A stretch of 64,000 bases of DNA, taken from assembly GCA_030549495.1 (NCBI GenBank), contig JAUIRK010000743.1, positions 1 through 64,000 on the forward strand, read 5' to 3'. The notes beneath the pieces were generated by a model. It did not search any database. It saw only the letters and a program-made list of their open reading frames with translations, and had not been told where the DNA came from. The position numbers were made by a program, and so were the translations under genes. This stretch comes from Nectonema munidae (taxonomy: Eukaryota > Nematomorpha > Nectonematoida > Nectonematidae). Below are positions 32,330 to 44,277 of the stretch, in pieces (position 1 is the first letter of the stretch; every line of letters begins with the position of its first letter).

Positions 32330-33020
32330 TATAATAGAGTTTTTGAGAGTGAAATAATTGTTACCATAATCAGAAATTGTAAACAAAGTAAAAAACTTTA
32401 TCGGAAAATGTGGTATTTTCAAAAAAAATTAAAAATTGTAATTTTAGATAAAATATTTCTTCCCTGGTTTGATTTTTTTGATAACCAAAAAGTAAAAAAT
32501 ATTTTAACGAAATTTTTGTTTGCTAGAAAAATTTTACTTTTTTGTAAATGGCGTTAAAAAATGGATTTAACCATTTTTCTCCAATTTTCAAACATAAAAA
32601 TGTTATCACGTTATTTAGAATAATTCTACACGCATAATTTCAAATTTACGTGTTAGATTCAATTCAGGTTGTCTATCTTTTTTTATGATTAAAATGACTT
32701 TCAATATTGCTTTGGGAGTAAAACTCCCATCTCCGTCCTGCGAAATATAATTAATGCCTTATAGTTTACTTTTTTCATTTTTGAAACAACTCCTCAATTT
32801 TAAAATACATTAGAATATCCAAGTTATGTTCATAAAAAAGACACAATTATTAGAAAGCAGTAGTAATTTTTTTCTGAAAACAAAACTATTTCGTTTTTAG
32901 CGTAGTGTTTAGATAAGACAAGTCAGAGTTTTTGTGTAAAATGTCACCACCATTGTATGTAGAGAAATTATCCGAGCATTTAGTGACGTGAATACGAATA
33001 GCGACTTTTTAGAAGCATCC
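32330..33020. other. AT-rich right arm of piggyBac and flank, no gene
   Basis: No open frame of interest. It contains the right terminal arm of the piggyBac element near 32712-32745 and the TTAA at 32751. Confidence 0.5.
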
Positions 33021-33030
33021 AAGCGTGGTT

Positions 33031-33105
33031 GTATACGAATGAAGCACAACGATGAAGCAATTAACACGTATTTCTTGCAATTGCACCGTTCCTACATTCG
33101 TATAC
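33031..33105. repeat. 75-bp pre-microRNA-like hairpin
   Basis: The arms GTATACGAATG (33031-33041) and CATTCGTATAC (33095-33105) pair perfectly over 11 bp. Inner pairs AACG/CGTT and CAATT/AATTG leave bulges on the left arm and a loop of about 16 nt. No target duplication is visible. The orientation of any transcript is unknown. Confidence 0.55.
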
Positions 33106-33221
33106 GCTCTAATTAGACAATAGACATAGAATAGCATATCAGAGTTTTCAGCTTGCCAAAGTAATCCCATTGAGACAAGTGGAAGAATCAGTAGTCCCTT
33201 GATAGTTACCTCCAATATCTA

Positions 33222-33990
33222 TATTTTCCCCATTTTACAAAGTTTTTGAGAAAATAATGTCAAATAAATTTGCTGCTGAAAAGAATTACCTCATTTCCCC
33301 ATTGCAATTTGGCTTTGTAGTATTTTATCTCTTAAAACCGCTTTCTTAATGTCTTTATCCATCAGGCGGCGCTATTGGAATCCTTTTCTCTGATGCTCGA
33401 TCACAGAATTTCCCTTCATAAACTTAATAAATTAGGATTTACTCATTTTATTTGCGATTAATTACATTTTTATTTATCTGATCGTTGTCAAATAGTTTCT
33501 ATTAATGGCAAAACTTCATCTAAAGTCAAATTGTCAGCAGGTGTCCCACAAAGCTCTTTCATGGTCCTTGTCTTTCCAATTTGATATCAATGGTATTAAT
33601 ACTTATATGCAGCAATTTTATGACATCATTCTTTATGATGATGATTTTTTTTTTCAATTTTTCTTTGCCTCTTCAGATAACATCCACTTTACTTTGAGCT
33701 CATTATCTTCGTGTTCCTCGCACAATGGATTGAACTTTAATTATGATAAAATGCAAAGGTATCTTTTTTCAAGCTCTAAAATTACCTCATATCCAAAAAA
33801 ATTTCTTCATAATAATCTTCCACCCTTCGTAAACTCTTTCAATTATCTTGAAATTACTTGAACTCCTAAATCTTTTAGAATAATCACTGCAGTAATGTCC
33901 GTGGCAAGTTAAGATTTTATACTAGCTTAGTTAAGAAGCAAGCTCCTTTCTTAAACTTGCCCTCCGCATATTAATTTATTACTCCTATAT
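33222..33990 (+). pseudogene. CR1/Jockey-like LINE reverse transcriptase fragment
   Basis: The plus strand contains VFEKIMSNKFAAEKNYLISP, LQFGF, then SLHKLNKLGFTHFICD and CQIVSINGKTSSKVKLSAGV near 33410-33540, followed by a PQSS that matches the usual VPQGSVLGP box. A YDDD-type metal-binding box appears near 33630-33650. The thumb region CSSHNGLNFNYDKMQRYLFS and a later VKKQAPFLKLALRILIYYSY complete it. Several frame changes are present; both ends are lost. Confidence 0.8.
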
Positions 33991-34227
33991 ACTTCCACTT
34001 TAAAAAGGGAAGAGGTGAAAGCGCTTGAATTTAGTGGCATGATAAAGATCTTAAGATCGTTTACAATAGACATCAACCTCAAGTTAACATTAAGCTAAAT
34101 CGGGTATTCACTAAAACTGACATAGGTTGACAAGATGGGCAGGAGTTCCAATATTGACAAAAATAGGTTGACGTCAACTGTGAACGATCCCTTATCTTTA
34201 TATTTTAACACTGTGGACTATAATCGA

Positions 34228-34450
34228 CTACGTATTACCCTAATTTTCGGACCATTAGGCGCACTTTGAGTTAATGTTTTCAGAAAAGAAGAATGCGCCT
34301 TATAGTACGCTGCGTCTTAAGTAAGAACAAAAGTAAAATAAGCCCACTTTATTTCATAATAAAAGTATACATAAGAATTTTAAAAAACCTGATTAATAAA
34401 GTTTATCTCGTTTGAATTTTATTGTGCGCCTTATATGTGTAATGAGATAT
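34228..34450. mobile_element. Tigger-like terminus with GCGCCTTATA repeats
   Basis: The sequence TATTACCCTAATTTTCGGAC followed by CATTAGGCGCAC, with later inverted copies ATGCGCCTTATAG and GTGCGCCTTATATG, matches a well-known end type of pogo/Tigger-like elements (an A/T-rich start followed by AAGGCGCAC motifs). Only this patch is present; no second end or transposase was found. Confidence 0.45.
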
Positions 34451-34479
34451 TCATCTTAATATATGATTAAGATTTACCA

Positions 34480-35885
34480 TGGACACCTGTAAAAAAAACA
34501 AGACAGTATTCCGTGGAATATTTGTCATATGGCTTTATTCAGTCGGCATAAAATTGCACGAAGCCGATGTGTCTCATATGCTCGACAGTGCTATCCAATG
34601 ATAGCATGAAACCATCAAAGCTACGTTATCATTTGCAGTCAAAACACGCTAAAAAACGAATCACGTGATTACTTTCAAAAGTTAAGAGACAAATTTCAAG
34701 GAAGAAACAAGTTAACGGATATGATTAGCAAACAAGCAAACTGTAGGGATAATGGTTTGATAGCGTGTTATGAAATCAGTAGAATGAGTGCAAAACATTG
34801 CATGGCACATACCCTCGGTGAATCTGTCATATTGCCTTCTGTGTCAATTTATCATTTGAACAAAAATCCACGTGAAATTACTAATAAACTTCCTTTGAGT
34901 AATAACTCAGTATCACGACGCATCGATGAAATGTCTGCAGATATAGAAACTCAACGTATCGCTCAATTGCGTGTAAAACAATTTGCGATTCAACTTTGAT
35001 GGAAATGAAGCACTGTTGCTAGCATACGTAAGATTTTTAGGAAATAACGAAGTCTGCGAGGATCTTCTTTTTGCCAAAACTCTTGAAACCGATTCCAAAG
35101 GTGAGTCAATATTTAAAGAAGTCCAATCATATTTCACCGAAAAAAATATTCCACTCGAAAACTTAATTGCTTGTGCCACCGATGGAGCCCCTTCCATGGT
35201 TGGTAGGTACAGAGGATTTATTGTTCATATGAAAAATGCATTGCGAGAAGTTTATTGCATACATTGCGTTATACACCACCGTCAACATCTGGTGGCGAAA
35301 AGATTGAGTGGACGACTTCATGAAGCATTGACACATGCTGTAAAAGTTGTGAACCGCATCAAGTCTAGCGCTCTCAAAGATCGTCTTTTTCGAAAGTTTT
35401 GTAAAGAAAATGAAGGAGGTTTTGACCGTCTTGTTATACAGAGTTGCGATCTAAAGAAAATTGTCTTTGACGATTTGTTATTATTTGGGACAGCATTGTA
35501 GAATTTTTAAAGGAAACAGAGATTAGAAAACACCTGACTTTGTTGAAAAAAGGTATACTATTTTTTCTTTCCAATATTTTTGAAAAATTTAACTCTCTCA
35601 ATCTCCTGTTGTAAGGATAATTTAATAAAAAGCAAACAAGCTATAGACGCCTTTTTAGGAAAACTCACATTGTACATTACCAACATCTCACGTCGTGAGC
35701 TGTTTCAATTTCCTGCACCTACTTCAGTTAGCAATAATTAAAAAGATGATGCCTGTGTTGCATACGTTAACTATCTGAACTTCATAACTCGTTTCAAAGA
35801 CTTGTTAGAGCCTTGGTCTGGCTTTATCGAATTTGGAAGCAGATATTAAAAAATTGGTTTCACAATATCAAGCTCAAGGTTGTCA
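34480..35885 (+). pseudogene. ZBED5-like hAT transposase, degraded
   Basis: The plus strand begins KKTRQYSVEYLSYGFIQS and a BED finger (CLIC, then SNDSMKPSKLRYHLQSKHAK) at about 34490-34650, with an in-frame stop before the finger. The open frame 34721-34999 carries the linker region up to IPLSN-like PLSNNSVSRRIDEMSADIE. The next frame, 34983-35501, holds LLLAYVRFLG, FAKTLETDSKGESIF, LIACATDGAPSMVGRYRGFI with a catalytic Asp, YCIHCVIHHRQHLVAKRLSG, HAVKVVNRIKSSALKDRLF. A tail with IKSKQAIDAFLGKLTLYITN at about 35620-35690 is in yet another frame. The dimerisation domain was not found. Confidence 0.88.
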
Positions 35886-35889
35886 TTAA

Positions 35890-36236
35890 TTTGTAGGACG
35901 CCGTTACTTTTTTTTTAAAGAATAATAACGTTTAAATGCTATGCTGTAATTTTTAGATTGATATTTGATTCAAAAATATTAAGCCGAAAGATTTTTTGTT
36001 TATCTTGTTCAAGGAAGCCTTTAAATGTGATGATAATATAAATTCGTTTTTTTAATTTACAATTAAAATTGAAATGTTTTCCCTATTTGAATATACATAT
36101 TTATACATGTCTCTTATAGATCATGGGGGTCTACAGTTTATAAGGTTATCGCTCCATAAATTCACAATAATTTCATTTTTACATATACATACACGCACAA
36201 CATGCAGTCGCAATCAAATCGTGCCAATACCATAGA
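35890..36236. other. No gene recognised
   Basis: AT-rich DNA between the ZBED5-like remnant and a C-rich tract at about 36237-36250. No open frame or motif of note. Confidence 0.5.
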
Positions 36237-36359
36237 CCCCCCCCCCCCCCGCCCAACTTCTTCTCAAAACACGTCTGACCTTTTTGAACACTTTTTTATA
36301 AGCATACTCTTGCTCTTAGACTTGGTTTAGCTTAAATTCGATGTCATCCTGACCCATTC

Positions 36360-36885
36360 TCTTCAATTTGAGGAGGCACAAACTTACACTTTAAACCCAT
36401 CCAACAACCGTACTCACCCAGAATCTGCATTAAAATCTGTACCCTCTACTACAACCTTTCCTTCGAATCAAAATTCTATATTTCTCTACATAAATATCCC
36501 AAGTTATTCACCCCAGAACTTACAGTAGTAATCAAACCAATTCAGCCCACTAGCTCACGTCAAGAAAAACCAAAAAGTAATATAAAAAATCTAGATGTAA
36601 ACTCTCAATTTCTAAAGATTCCTTTCCAAAAGTTTCTCAACTTCGGTCAGTCTACCCACCCGACTTTGCAAGATTGCATCCATCAACTGCGCAAATTGCT
36701 GCAACAGAGGTCATTAACTTAGTGACTGCATATTTAAAAACGATTCAAGCAAAATTCAAATGCTCACAACCACAATTGATCTTTTACACCATTGGTCCAT
36801 TCTTCACTCAAATCCAACAAAGCATAAAAAAAACAACCGCAACTATCTTCTTTCCTCTTTCTTATGCTCAACATCCTCCATAGCA
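36360..36885 (+). other. Compositionally distinct, C/A-rich open patch, unassigned
   Basis: The plus strand is rich in Pro, Thr, Ser and Gln codons in overlapping frames, for example PIQPTSSRQEKPKSN and LHPSTAQIAATEVINLVTAY, in contrast to the Lys/Phe/Ile-rich noise elsewhere. The composition would fit the ORF1/gag-like part of a retroelement, but no zinc knuckle or other motif is visible. Confidence 0.3.
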
Positions 36886-36899
36886 AAACCAAAAAGATT

Positions 36900-37275
36900 C
36901 GGTCCAACGTTTATACATTGAAACACACAATTTACAATGCATATTTATAGCTTCAGGATAAGAGTAAGGTGTACTCGAGGAAATCGACAAAACGATTCAT
37001 AACAAATATTTTTTGTAAAAAAGCAAAATAAAAGATAAAATTTAGCAACGAAAGAATACTTTTGGACAAAGTATGTGTGTGTGTTGACATTTTTTAATAT
37101 GCCATGCGTTTTTACAATTACAACAAAAATAAAGTATGCTCGCTACAAACAAATTTGCAACACTCGCTACACTTTCTTGTTCTCCCCTTTCTAGGCTTGC
37201 AATTACTCCAAGAGTAGTAATCGTTAACGGTGGGTGCTGCTGTGCTTCACTTGTTTTGGTGAAAACGAAAGCCGA
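36900..37275. other. No gene recognised
   Basis: AT-rich sequence with no supported feature. Confidence 0.45.
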
Positions 37276-37279
37276 TTTC

Positions 37280-37740
37280 GAGTTGATATACGAGTAAATG
37301 AACTTTCATTCCCATTTTCATAGACCTTTCAGCAAAATGCTGAGCTAGATGCCTTATAAAGCTATCCCTGCCGATTTTGCAACAGATGGGTAAGCATTTC
37401 GATTAGCTTTCCAGATTAATCGGCTGTTAGACAGCTCAAATTTCGAAGCCTCATTGAATGGGTTAGGTGTGTCCTTCTTTGCTATAGAGAGATGCTGTAT
37501 GATGTCCTCAATCCTCCTTCACCATCAGCAGATGTTTTAAAATCCTTGGTTGAGCTCTCAATTTCTCTCTTAGCATTTTGAAATAATCAAGATTTTTGTA
37601 TTTTTTTATCGGAATGGATTATTCGTTCTAAATGGTCCTTCATTTTAGCTGGTTTCATAGCATCATTGCTGAAAGTTTTCCCACATAACAAACACATGGG
37701 TATAGTTTCTATAGCAAAGGATGTAACAAAACCAAATTTT
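37280..37740 (-). pseudogene. N-terminal fragment of a ZBED5/FAM200-like hAT (BED finger)
   Basis: The minus strand reads GFVTSFAIETIPMCLLCGKT, FSNDAMKPAKMKDHLER and then HSDKKIQKS near 37735-37590. This is a BED zinc finger with CLLC and a terminal His region. After a stop it continues with ADGEGGLRTSYSISL-like sequence and a segment ASKFELSNSRLIWKANRN near 37460-37400. The rest of the transposase is absent or too decayed to follow. Confidence 0.75.
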
Positions 37741-38624
37741 AACTACTCCTAAGAATATTGCCTACACTAAACTTGACTTCTTAGTCTTGGTACTGGACAT
37801 TGGGAGTATTGAGAATAAAGACTTTTCTCAAAATCAGGATGAGGTTTCAACACAAAAGAAGGAGCACAAACTTGAATGAAAGATTGTGAGCAGATAAGAA
37901 TAAATGATGATGTGCACATTTGTGTGTGCGTCATGTGCACAAGACAGACATACGCACACACTGCACTCGAAGCATGACTGTGATTGGCGGTCATTACTTA
38001 ATATCATATATTTCCATACAAAAAACTTTTTTTAGAAGTCTTCCGAAATCTCAAAAGGCTGAAGACTTGTGAAAACCCCTCATATTTTTATTCACTAACA
38101 ATGAAATTTTCGAGTGTATTTATTTTCAAGTATTTTATAATAACGTTTGTTCGTGTATGATTTGATATGTCAAAAACGGGGAGACAACGGTGTAAAATTC
38201 ATTGTGTTTTTCGACATTTTTTTAACTACTACGTTTTCGCGGCAGTGAAGCACCTTTTTTGAATTTTGCAAACTTTGCGAAACCCATCTGATAAAATGCA
38301 AAAGTTCACGAGTCTAAACACAAGATTTTATTTTATTAAAAATTATAACTTGACAAAATAACTGCAGGAAAAATATAACAGATAACGTGAAAATAAAATA
38401 AAATAAAGCACACGAATATGAAAGTTGAGATTACAAAATATGTATCTCTATTGGCTTAGTTAAATTAACCATAATTTCTTTCATTTTAGTTTTATTGCCA
38501 AAATTTTGAGAAACATTAACACTTATTGAGTTCGACCATGATTCCTAAAATAAAAAGCATGAGAATTTTTCTTATTTTAAGAGAGTGCTTCGTCCAAAGT
38601 GTTTTAGAATAACTGGTAATGTGA

Positions 38625-38701
38625 TAAGAGAGGTCCAGACGGACCCTACAATCAATCCTATGACACCGTATGTGTCACGGCACACCGTTTGCGAACCACT
38701 G
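38625..38701 (-). mobile_element. hAT terminus (CAGTGGTTCGCAAACGGTGT)
   Basis: Read on the minus strand from 38701 the sequence is CAGTGGTTCGCAAACGGTGT followed by GCCGTGACACA. This is a very common hAT end. No coding remnant is attached and the partner end was not found. An 8-bp duplication could not be identified. Confidence 0.7.
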
Positions 38702-38709
38702 GACTGTAA

Positions 38710-41700
38710 ATAATAACTAAAACCTCTACTTTTTTAACTTAAATATTTATTTAACAATAATAAATGCATGAATTTGTTTATACTGATTTTTTAGTTTTTA
38801 GAGTAATAGTTCAAAATTAAGTGTCTTTCAGAAAAAAATAATGTTGATGTTTGCAGCCGTGATGTGTGTATGTATTTGAAAAATCTCCTTTATCTACTTT
38901 TACATAAGTGAGGCTGCGTGATGAGTCTCTGGACGAATAAACTTCTCTGGTCCAAAATTAAATTTAGAATATGAATTATAGCAGCCATACGAATGTGCAT
39001 AATTCAAATTAAGATTTGAAGGAAAAAAGTTGCATATCAAACGAAATTAAGAAGCTTTCAGATGAAGAGAAGAAACGATTATTGATAGAAGAAAGGCATG
39101 CTCGCTTCGCAAACTGCTGAAATAAATTTTCCTTCTTGCTACTTGAAGTCGCACCACAGTGAGATCATAAACTTTACGTTTTTTGCACTCAATAATTTTT
39201 ACTACGTCAAGTAGAATGGGCGTTGCGAAAAAAGTCGACTGAGACGAAGAGCAGTTGAATAAGTACTTTCATAATTAGAATTGAAAAACATAACCCGCAT
39301 AAAGAGCCCAGCGAGTTCGTTTTAACTTAGTTCTATTGAAACATTTTGTTAGGCTTTCTTCATTATTACGGCGATGTTTTTGATGTGAAATACTTGGTAT
39401 TTGTTTTGCCTGTACTCCAATGAAATAAAATCTATATCGAATATACTTTATATGCTACTTGTTTTATTGTACTCCATAAATTTTATTCTTCATGTGAAAT
39501 GTTTTGTATTTGTTTCTGGTAAAGAAAATTTCACTGAATTTAATATTAAAACAATAACAATGATGATAACTTAGAAGACCCTTTTCCACGTTTCTAATCT
39601 AAAATCTGCTCTAATTGTAAAAATTGCTCCGCTTAGATACCAATTTTGGATGATTAAGGATTGAAAAGAATGGTGGCTTTTTTACGGGTTCGACTTGTGC
39701 AACATTTGAGCAGTGGGCAGTGGACTGGTGAGACAGGTCTTAGTGTATTTTCTGAGGGGATGACAGTACCTAAGAACTTCTGTAGGCAAGCATTTATAAA
39801 GAAGTCGTATTTTTCATTCTTGAATAAAGGATGTTAAGGAAAGCATGTTTAAGGACTCTTTGTTGAAGGTTCTCTATTACGTGCCTGAAATAAATAATTA
39901 TTATCTAAGAAAAATTGTCGCAAAAAGTGCTTCAAGAGTATCGATTAATACTCAATCTTGACAACAATAATTAGGAAAGCACTTCAAAGAAAATGCTTGT
40001 TTGTGCCGCTTTGCATCAACGAAGCAGTACGAGATTGGTCTTAATTTTTGAAGTGGTGTTGTCATCTTGGTTTTCATTTGGAGAGATGATAAAGCGTATA
40101 ACAAAGCTTTCCACGTATTCCATGAAATAACAAAGCTAACTCGATATTCATAAACTCAACGGCATCCTATTCAAAATAAGTCGGCCATTAAATTTATCAC
40201 ATTAAAATTAAGGAGTAGTTAAGAACACACATTTTATTGCAAAATGTGAGAAAGTTGAGAGAATTGGAGTCCAATTTCCCTCGATAAAAAAAGGCAATTG
40301 CAAGAAATCCCAGATTAACACGCATTTTGAAAGAGCCAAGAGAGGAAGCAAGCCATCGCATAAAAAGTTCTTCTTTTTCAAGCACAAATACACTTGGGTT
40401 GGGTAGGAGAGAAGGCAGCATAGAATAATATTTACTAAGCTAAATTATTTTAGACAAATGGTTTTCGAAGCATTCTCTTCTAGTATTGACTAGTATTACG
40501 CCGTTTAGTACCGATGTTCACAAAGAAAAAGCAGGCGACTTCGAAAATGTATTGTATAATTTCACTTAAAATAAGAGTTCGCTTGCATTTCCTTTGCTTA
40601 ATGTGAATGTCAGAGTAAATAAAATTTAGAGTGCTTGCTTACATATAATCAATCCTACATAAATATCCAACGCTTGAAATAACCACTGAAAAAGATTATG
40701 GCAAATTTAACCCTTCAAATCCTTAAGGAGAATGAAAGAAGTTTAAAATTAAAATTCAATACCATTCAAAAGAATATTAAAAATGTGAGTGTAGTAAAGC
40801 CTATCGAAAGACATCATTTTACACAAATTTTCCACCATTTATTTATATCAAATCAAACACAGAACAAATTTATTATAGCAAATTTGTTGTTTAAAAAATA
40901 TTCTCTCATCAAGTATTTTTGTAATTAAATCCAACTTTCATCAAATATGTCATTTTCAATTTCAAATTTTCATAAATTTATCACCGAAACAATACTTGAA
41001 TTCAGTTTTTTCAAAACTGTAAAAAAGATTAGATATTTGAAGAAATTATTACAACTTTGTCAAAGTACAGTCCGTCATCCTTAAAAGGTAGATTTTATTA
41101 TCGGTAAAGAAAGTGGCATCGCAAATTGGAATTTGATGTGGGCATGGAGTGACGAACCGAAAGCAAAACACGATTATCAAAATGTTTTAGCAAGAAGAGG
41201 TTTCTTTCTTTTCAAGGGTATGAGTGCATTAATTAGGGATCATTCGGTTGAACTTTTGAACGAAACTGCTCCATAGGTAGAGCAAGTAGTTTTTAAACAA
41301 AAGATCATCTTTCTAGAAGTAAAGCAGGTGTTGTGCAAAAGTCGGAAGAAAGCAACCTCATCCGCCATTGTAAAGCCGTGTGCTGCAGAATAATTTGTCT
41401 ATGGCGAAACACGCCACTCACATTTGCGTATTCGAGCAAAAAGACCATTCCTCACACACTTTTCCCTTTTTACTTAAACATAAAGAGCTTACGTGTTCTC
41501 TTGGTTATAACTTTAGAACCAAAGTTGCGCAATTTAAAGGAAATGTAGAAATAGATGTTCTGAGAATTGGAGTTGCTTTGAACAAATTAATTAGAAGCCA
41601 TGCTCAATGTAGATCTGTGATTGTTGTTTTCAAGCTTTTCACGTTAACTCGTACTGTGTACACTGACGAGACAAATTAAATTGAGCGAGATGAAAGCATT

Positions 41701-44265
41701 TTCCATGATGTGTATCGATTCAATATTTCCCTATACTCATCATTATCTCTCTACGTCTTCTGGGAATACACACATTTTCCTAAACTGACGCATACTTCAA
41801 ACAAGTGCTTTTTAAAAACTAAAGTTTTCCAATTAGATGGATATTTCATTTTAAACAAAATCATATTAAAATCAATGTAAGATTATGCAATTTTCCCTTA
41901 CTCTGAGAAACATCAAATTTATATTTTCATAATAAAAAATAAACATCTTTTAGTTGTTTTGAGACTTTCAAACTTTAATTATAAGGTGGAAATTTAATGA
42001 AATGATTATTATTTTTAGTTCGTAGGTATAGAGAAAAAAGTGAGATATTTTTGGATTGCATTCACTTTTCTTTATCTTATAATCAAATAAATAATCTCTT
42101 GGTTATGGAAGTGATCGCTACAACTATTTTGCGTCTTGTGGCGTTTACTATATATTAAAATATACGTATAATAATAATAATTAGTGAGTTGGTTGCATTG
42201 CTATTTGGTGCTATGATTAAAACAAATAAATTTCTTCTTTTAAAATTAAAAGATTGACGTGTATGAAATAGCTAACGGAATCATTTACCAGCCAACCAAG
42301 AATGTATATAATCGTTTGTGGGTTGCGATATAAAAGAAGTTAACATGTGTGTTGTTGATTGAGAGCAGTGTATTTCAAGCATAGAGGGGATGAAGTTTGC
42401 AAACGTACATTTACTACTTTGGAGAAGAGCCCTGCCCAACTTATTTCTAGACTAACTAACTATCTCGTTGGATTGGGTGGCATTTAACAAGCCTGAAAAA
42501 GCATGGAAAGAGGTGAGTAGCGCGAGAGGTATTGATCAGCGGGAGCCATTTTTGGGGCATGATGCGAAGCCGAGTTTAAGTCAACTTTTCAAAAATATGA
42601 AATCTTTTCTCCTCTAAGATATTTTATATGGGGTTGGTATCAGGCGTAGTTGGGAAGTAGAGGGTGTGTGATTAGTGCTTTGCCCAACTAACAATGTATT
42701 AAATTTTAAATTAAACTTATAAAAAAATTTTATTAAACACTTTTCTCTAATATTTTTTATATTTTTTCTTTAACAAAAACTTTCACGTTTTGTGCGGGAT
42801 TATTGAGAGTAAAGGATTACTGACTGCCGAATTTTCGATAGTATTTTTGATCTTTGACGCATTTTAAATATTTCTAGCAAATAATTTTGTTCATAACATT
42901 TTTGAATATATATATATCCGAAGTTATCATAAAGCATCCACGAATCTTTCCAAAGTTTGTGGTAAGCAATTACTTTTTGATTTTGACCAAAATTTGTCAT
43001 AGTCAATAAAGAAATAATGTTTAAATATCAGCTGCTTGATATTTGATTGAAAAGAATTTAGCAAAAATTCAAATTGCGAAAACATTTTTTCAATAACTTT
43101 GAGAAGAAATGTATAGAAAAATAAAAAAATGAAAAGAACGACGATATTTTCTCTTTTCCAAAAGCAAAAATAAGGGAACAATTATCCTAAATCTTAAACT
43201 TAGTCAAGATGCACGTGTGTTAGCAAACGTCTTTAAGTTTGCACAAGACCTTTTTTCATGAAGAAAAAATGGAAAAAAGATAGCAAAGCTGGATTAAAAA
43301 CAAAAAGGATTTATTAAGTATTTCGCTTAGTTATAAAAATATAAAATACCCTTGACAAATTTACTCATAAAATGAAATACTTCGGAAGAAACATGTTAAA
43401 TTTTTGGATCGAGGGCAAAAAACGAATGCGAGGGCAAAAAATCACAATGCCAAATGAGTGTGGTAAAATGTGTGTAGGAAATAATTTTGCAAAAAAAGTC
43501 TAAATCATACTTTACTTTGAGAGGTGAGAAGATAAAAAGCTTTGTACGTGTGAAATCAGGGTTGCAAAGTTTTGCCGAATTAACCAAAGTGAAGAATATT
43601 TATTGAAAAGGCTTTATATACAACGCAGTATTGAGTGTGTGTGCTGAACACGTGAGAGAAGTTTGTGTGCACACGTTAACACTGTCTACACAAATTTAGC
43701 AGCGTGTACGTGCTCTTCGCTCACCGTGTTCAAAGATTCGATTGGCATCGATTTTGCAAGACTTGATCCTTTGTGCAAAGTTCGCTTCCAAGCAGCAGCA
43801 ACAGGAAACAGCTGTGTTCGAAGTGCTCACGGCTACCCCACTTCGCTTGACTTCTCATTTTCTAGTTTACGCCATTCAACAAAACATTTTGCTGAGTGAC
43901 ACATTTACCATGCCATGACTTCCATGTCTTATTACAAGTTAACATTTTTAGCGTAAGAATCCCTTTTTTGACTTTATAGAAAATTTGTCGACTTTTTGGA
44001 AAAAAATTCACCTACTAAAATTATTTCTTTTTGTTACAAAAACATTTAGTTTAAAAACTACATATTACAATACTAAAAATTTATTTTTTAGCATTTTAAG
44101 TCAATTCAAATACAATTCTTTGTAAAAATTCTTTTAAACCTCCGTTTTTATCCCTTTGAAAGTTGACTTCATAAAAATAAAAATTTTATTGCTCAAAGGG
44201 GCTGAAACTATACATTATGAAAATACACACCATAAAATTTTCCTTTTAGAAGCAAATTCGGTCAA
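38710..44265. other. Long stretch with no recognised gene or element
   Basis: Open stretches at 40197-40421 (minus), 40698-40928 (plus), 41333-41679 (plus), 42800-43181 (minus) and 43663-43899 (plus) have no motif I recognise. A stop-free plus-strand patch near 41101-41220 (ESGIANWNLMWAWSDEPKAK) and the G+C-richer 43640-43900 patch look less random than the rest. No splice-site pairing or homology supports them. This is the longest region without an identified mobile element, so it may be single-copy host DNA. Confidence 0.4.
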
Positions 44266-44277
44266 CCTCGGAAACAA

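Larger units (their letters stand above)
28096..32750 (+). mobile_element. piggyBac element with inverted ends, expanded by nested insertions
   Basis: The left end region reads CGCAAGACGGATAATTTTTT (from 28105) with a second copy of AGACGGATAAT followed by GGGAGTTTTACTC. The right end region, on the minus strand from about 32743, reads CGCAGGACGGAGATGGGAGT and then TTTACTCCC. These arms match well. TTAA lies just outside the right arm at 32751-32754; the left equivalent position reads TTTA. A broken piggyBac transposase lies inside (30255-31503). The unit is about 4.65 kb because two hAT pieces (28.7-30.1 kb) and a retroposon (31.56-32.31 kb) sit within it. Confidence 0.7.

Noticed and set aside
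36674-36883. Retroelement gag gene
   Set aside because: Composition is suggestive, but there is no zinc knuckle, protease or RT nearby on the same strand.
38239-38701. Complete ~460-bp hAT MITE starting at CAGTGAAGCACC
   Set aside because: The right end at 38701 is a good hAT terminus, but CAGTGAAGCACC matches it poorly and the flanks show no 8-bp duplication.
41333-41679. Two overlapping plus-strand open frames as a gene
   Set aside because: Neither frame resembles a known protein, they overlap in different frames and no splice signals frame them.
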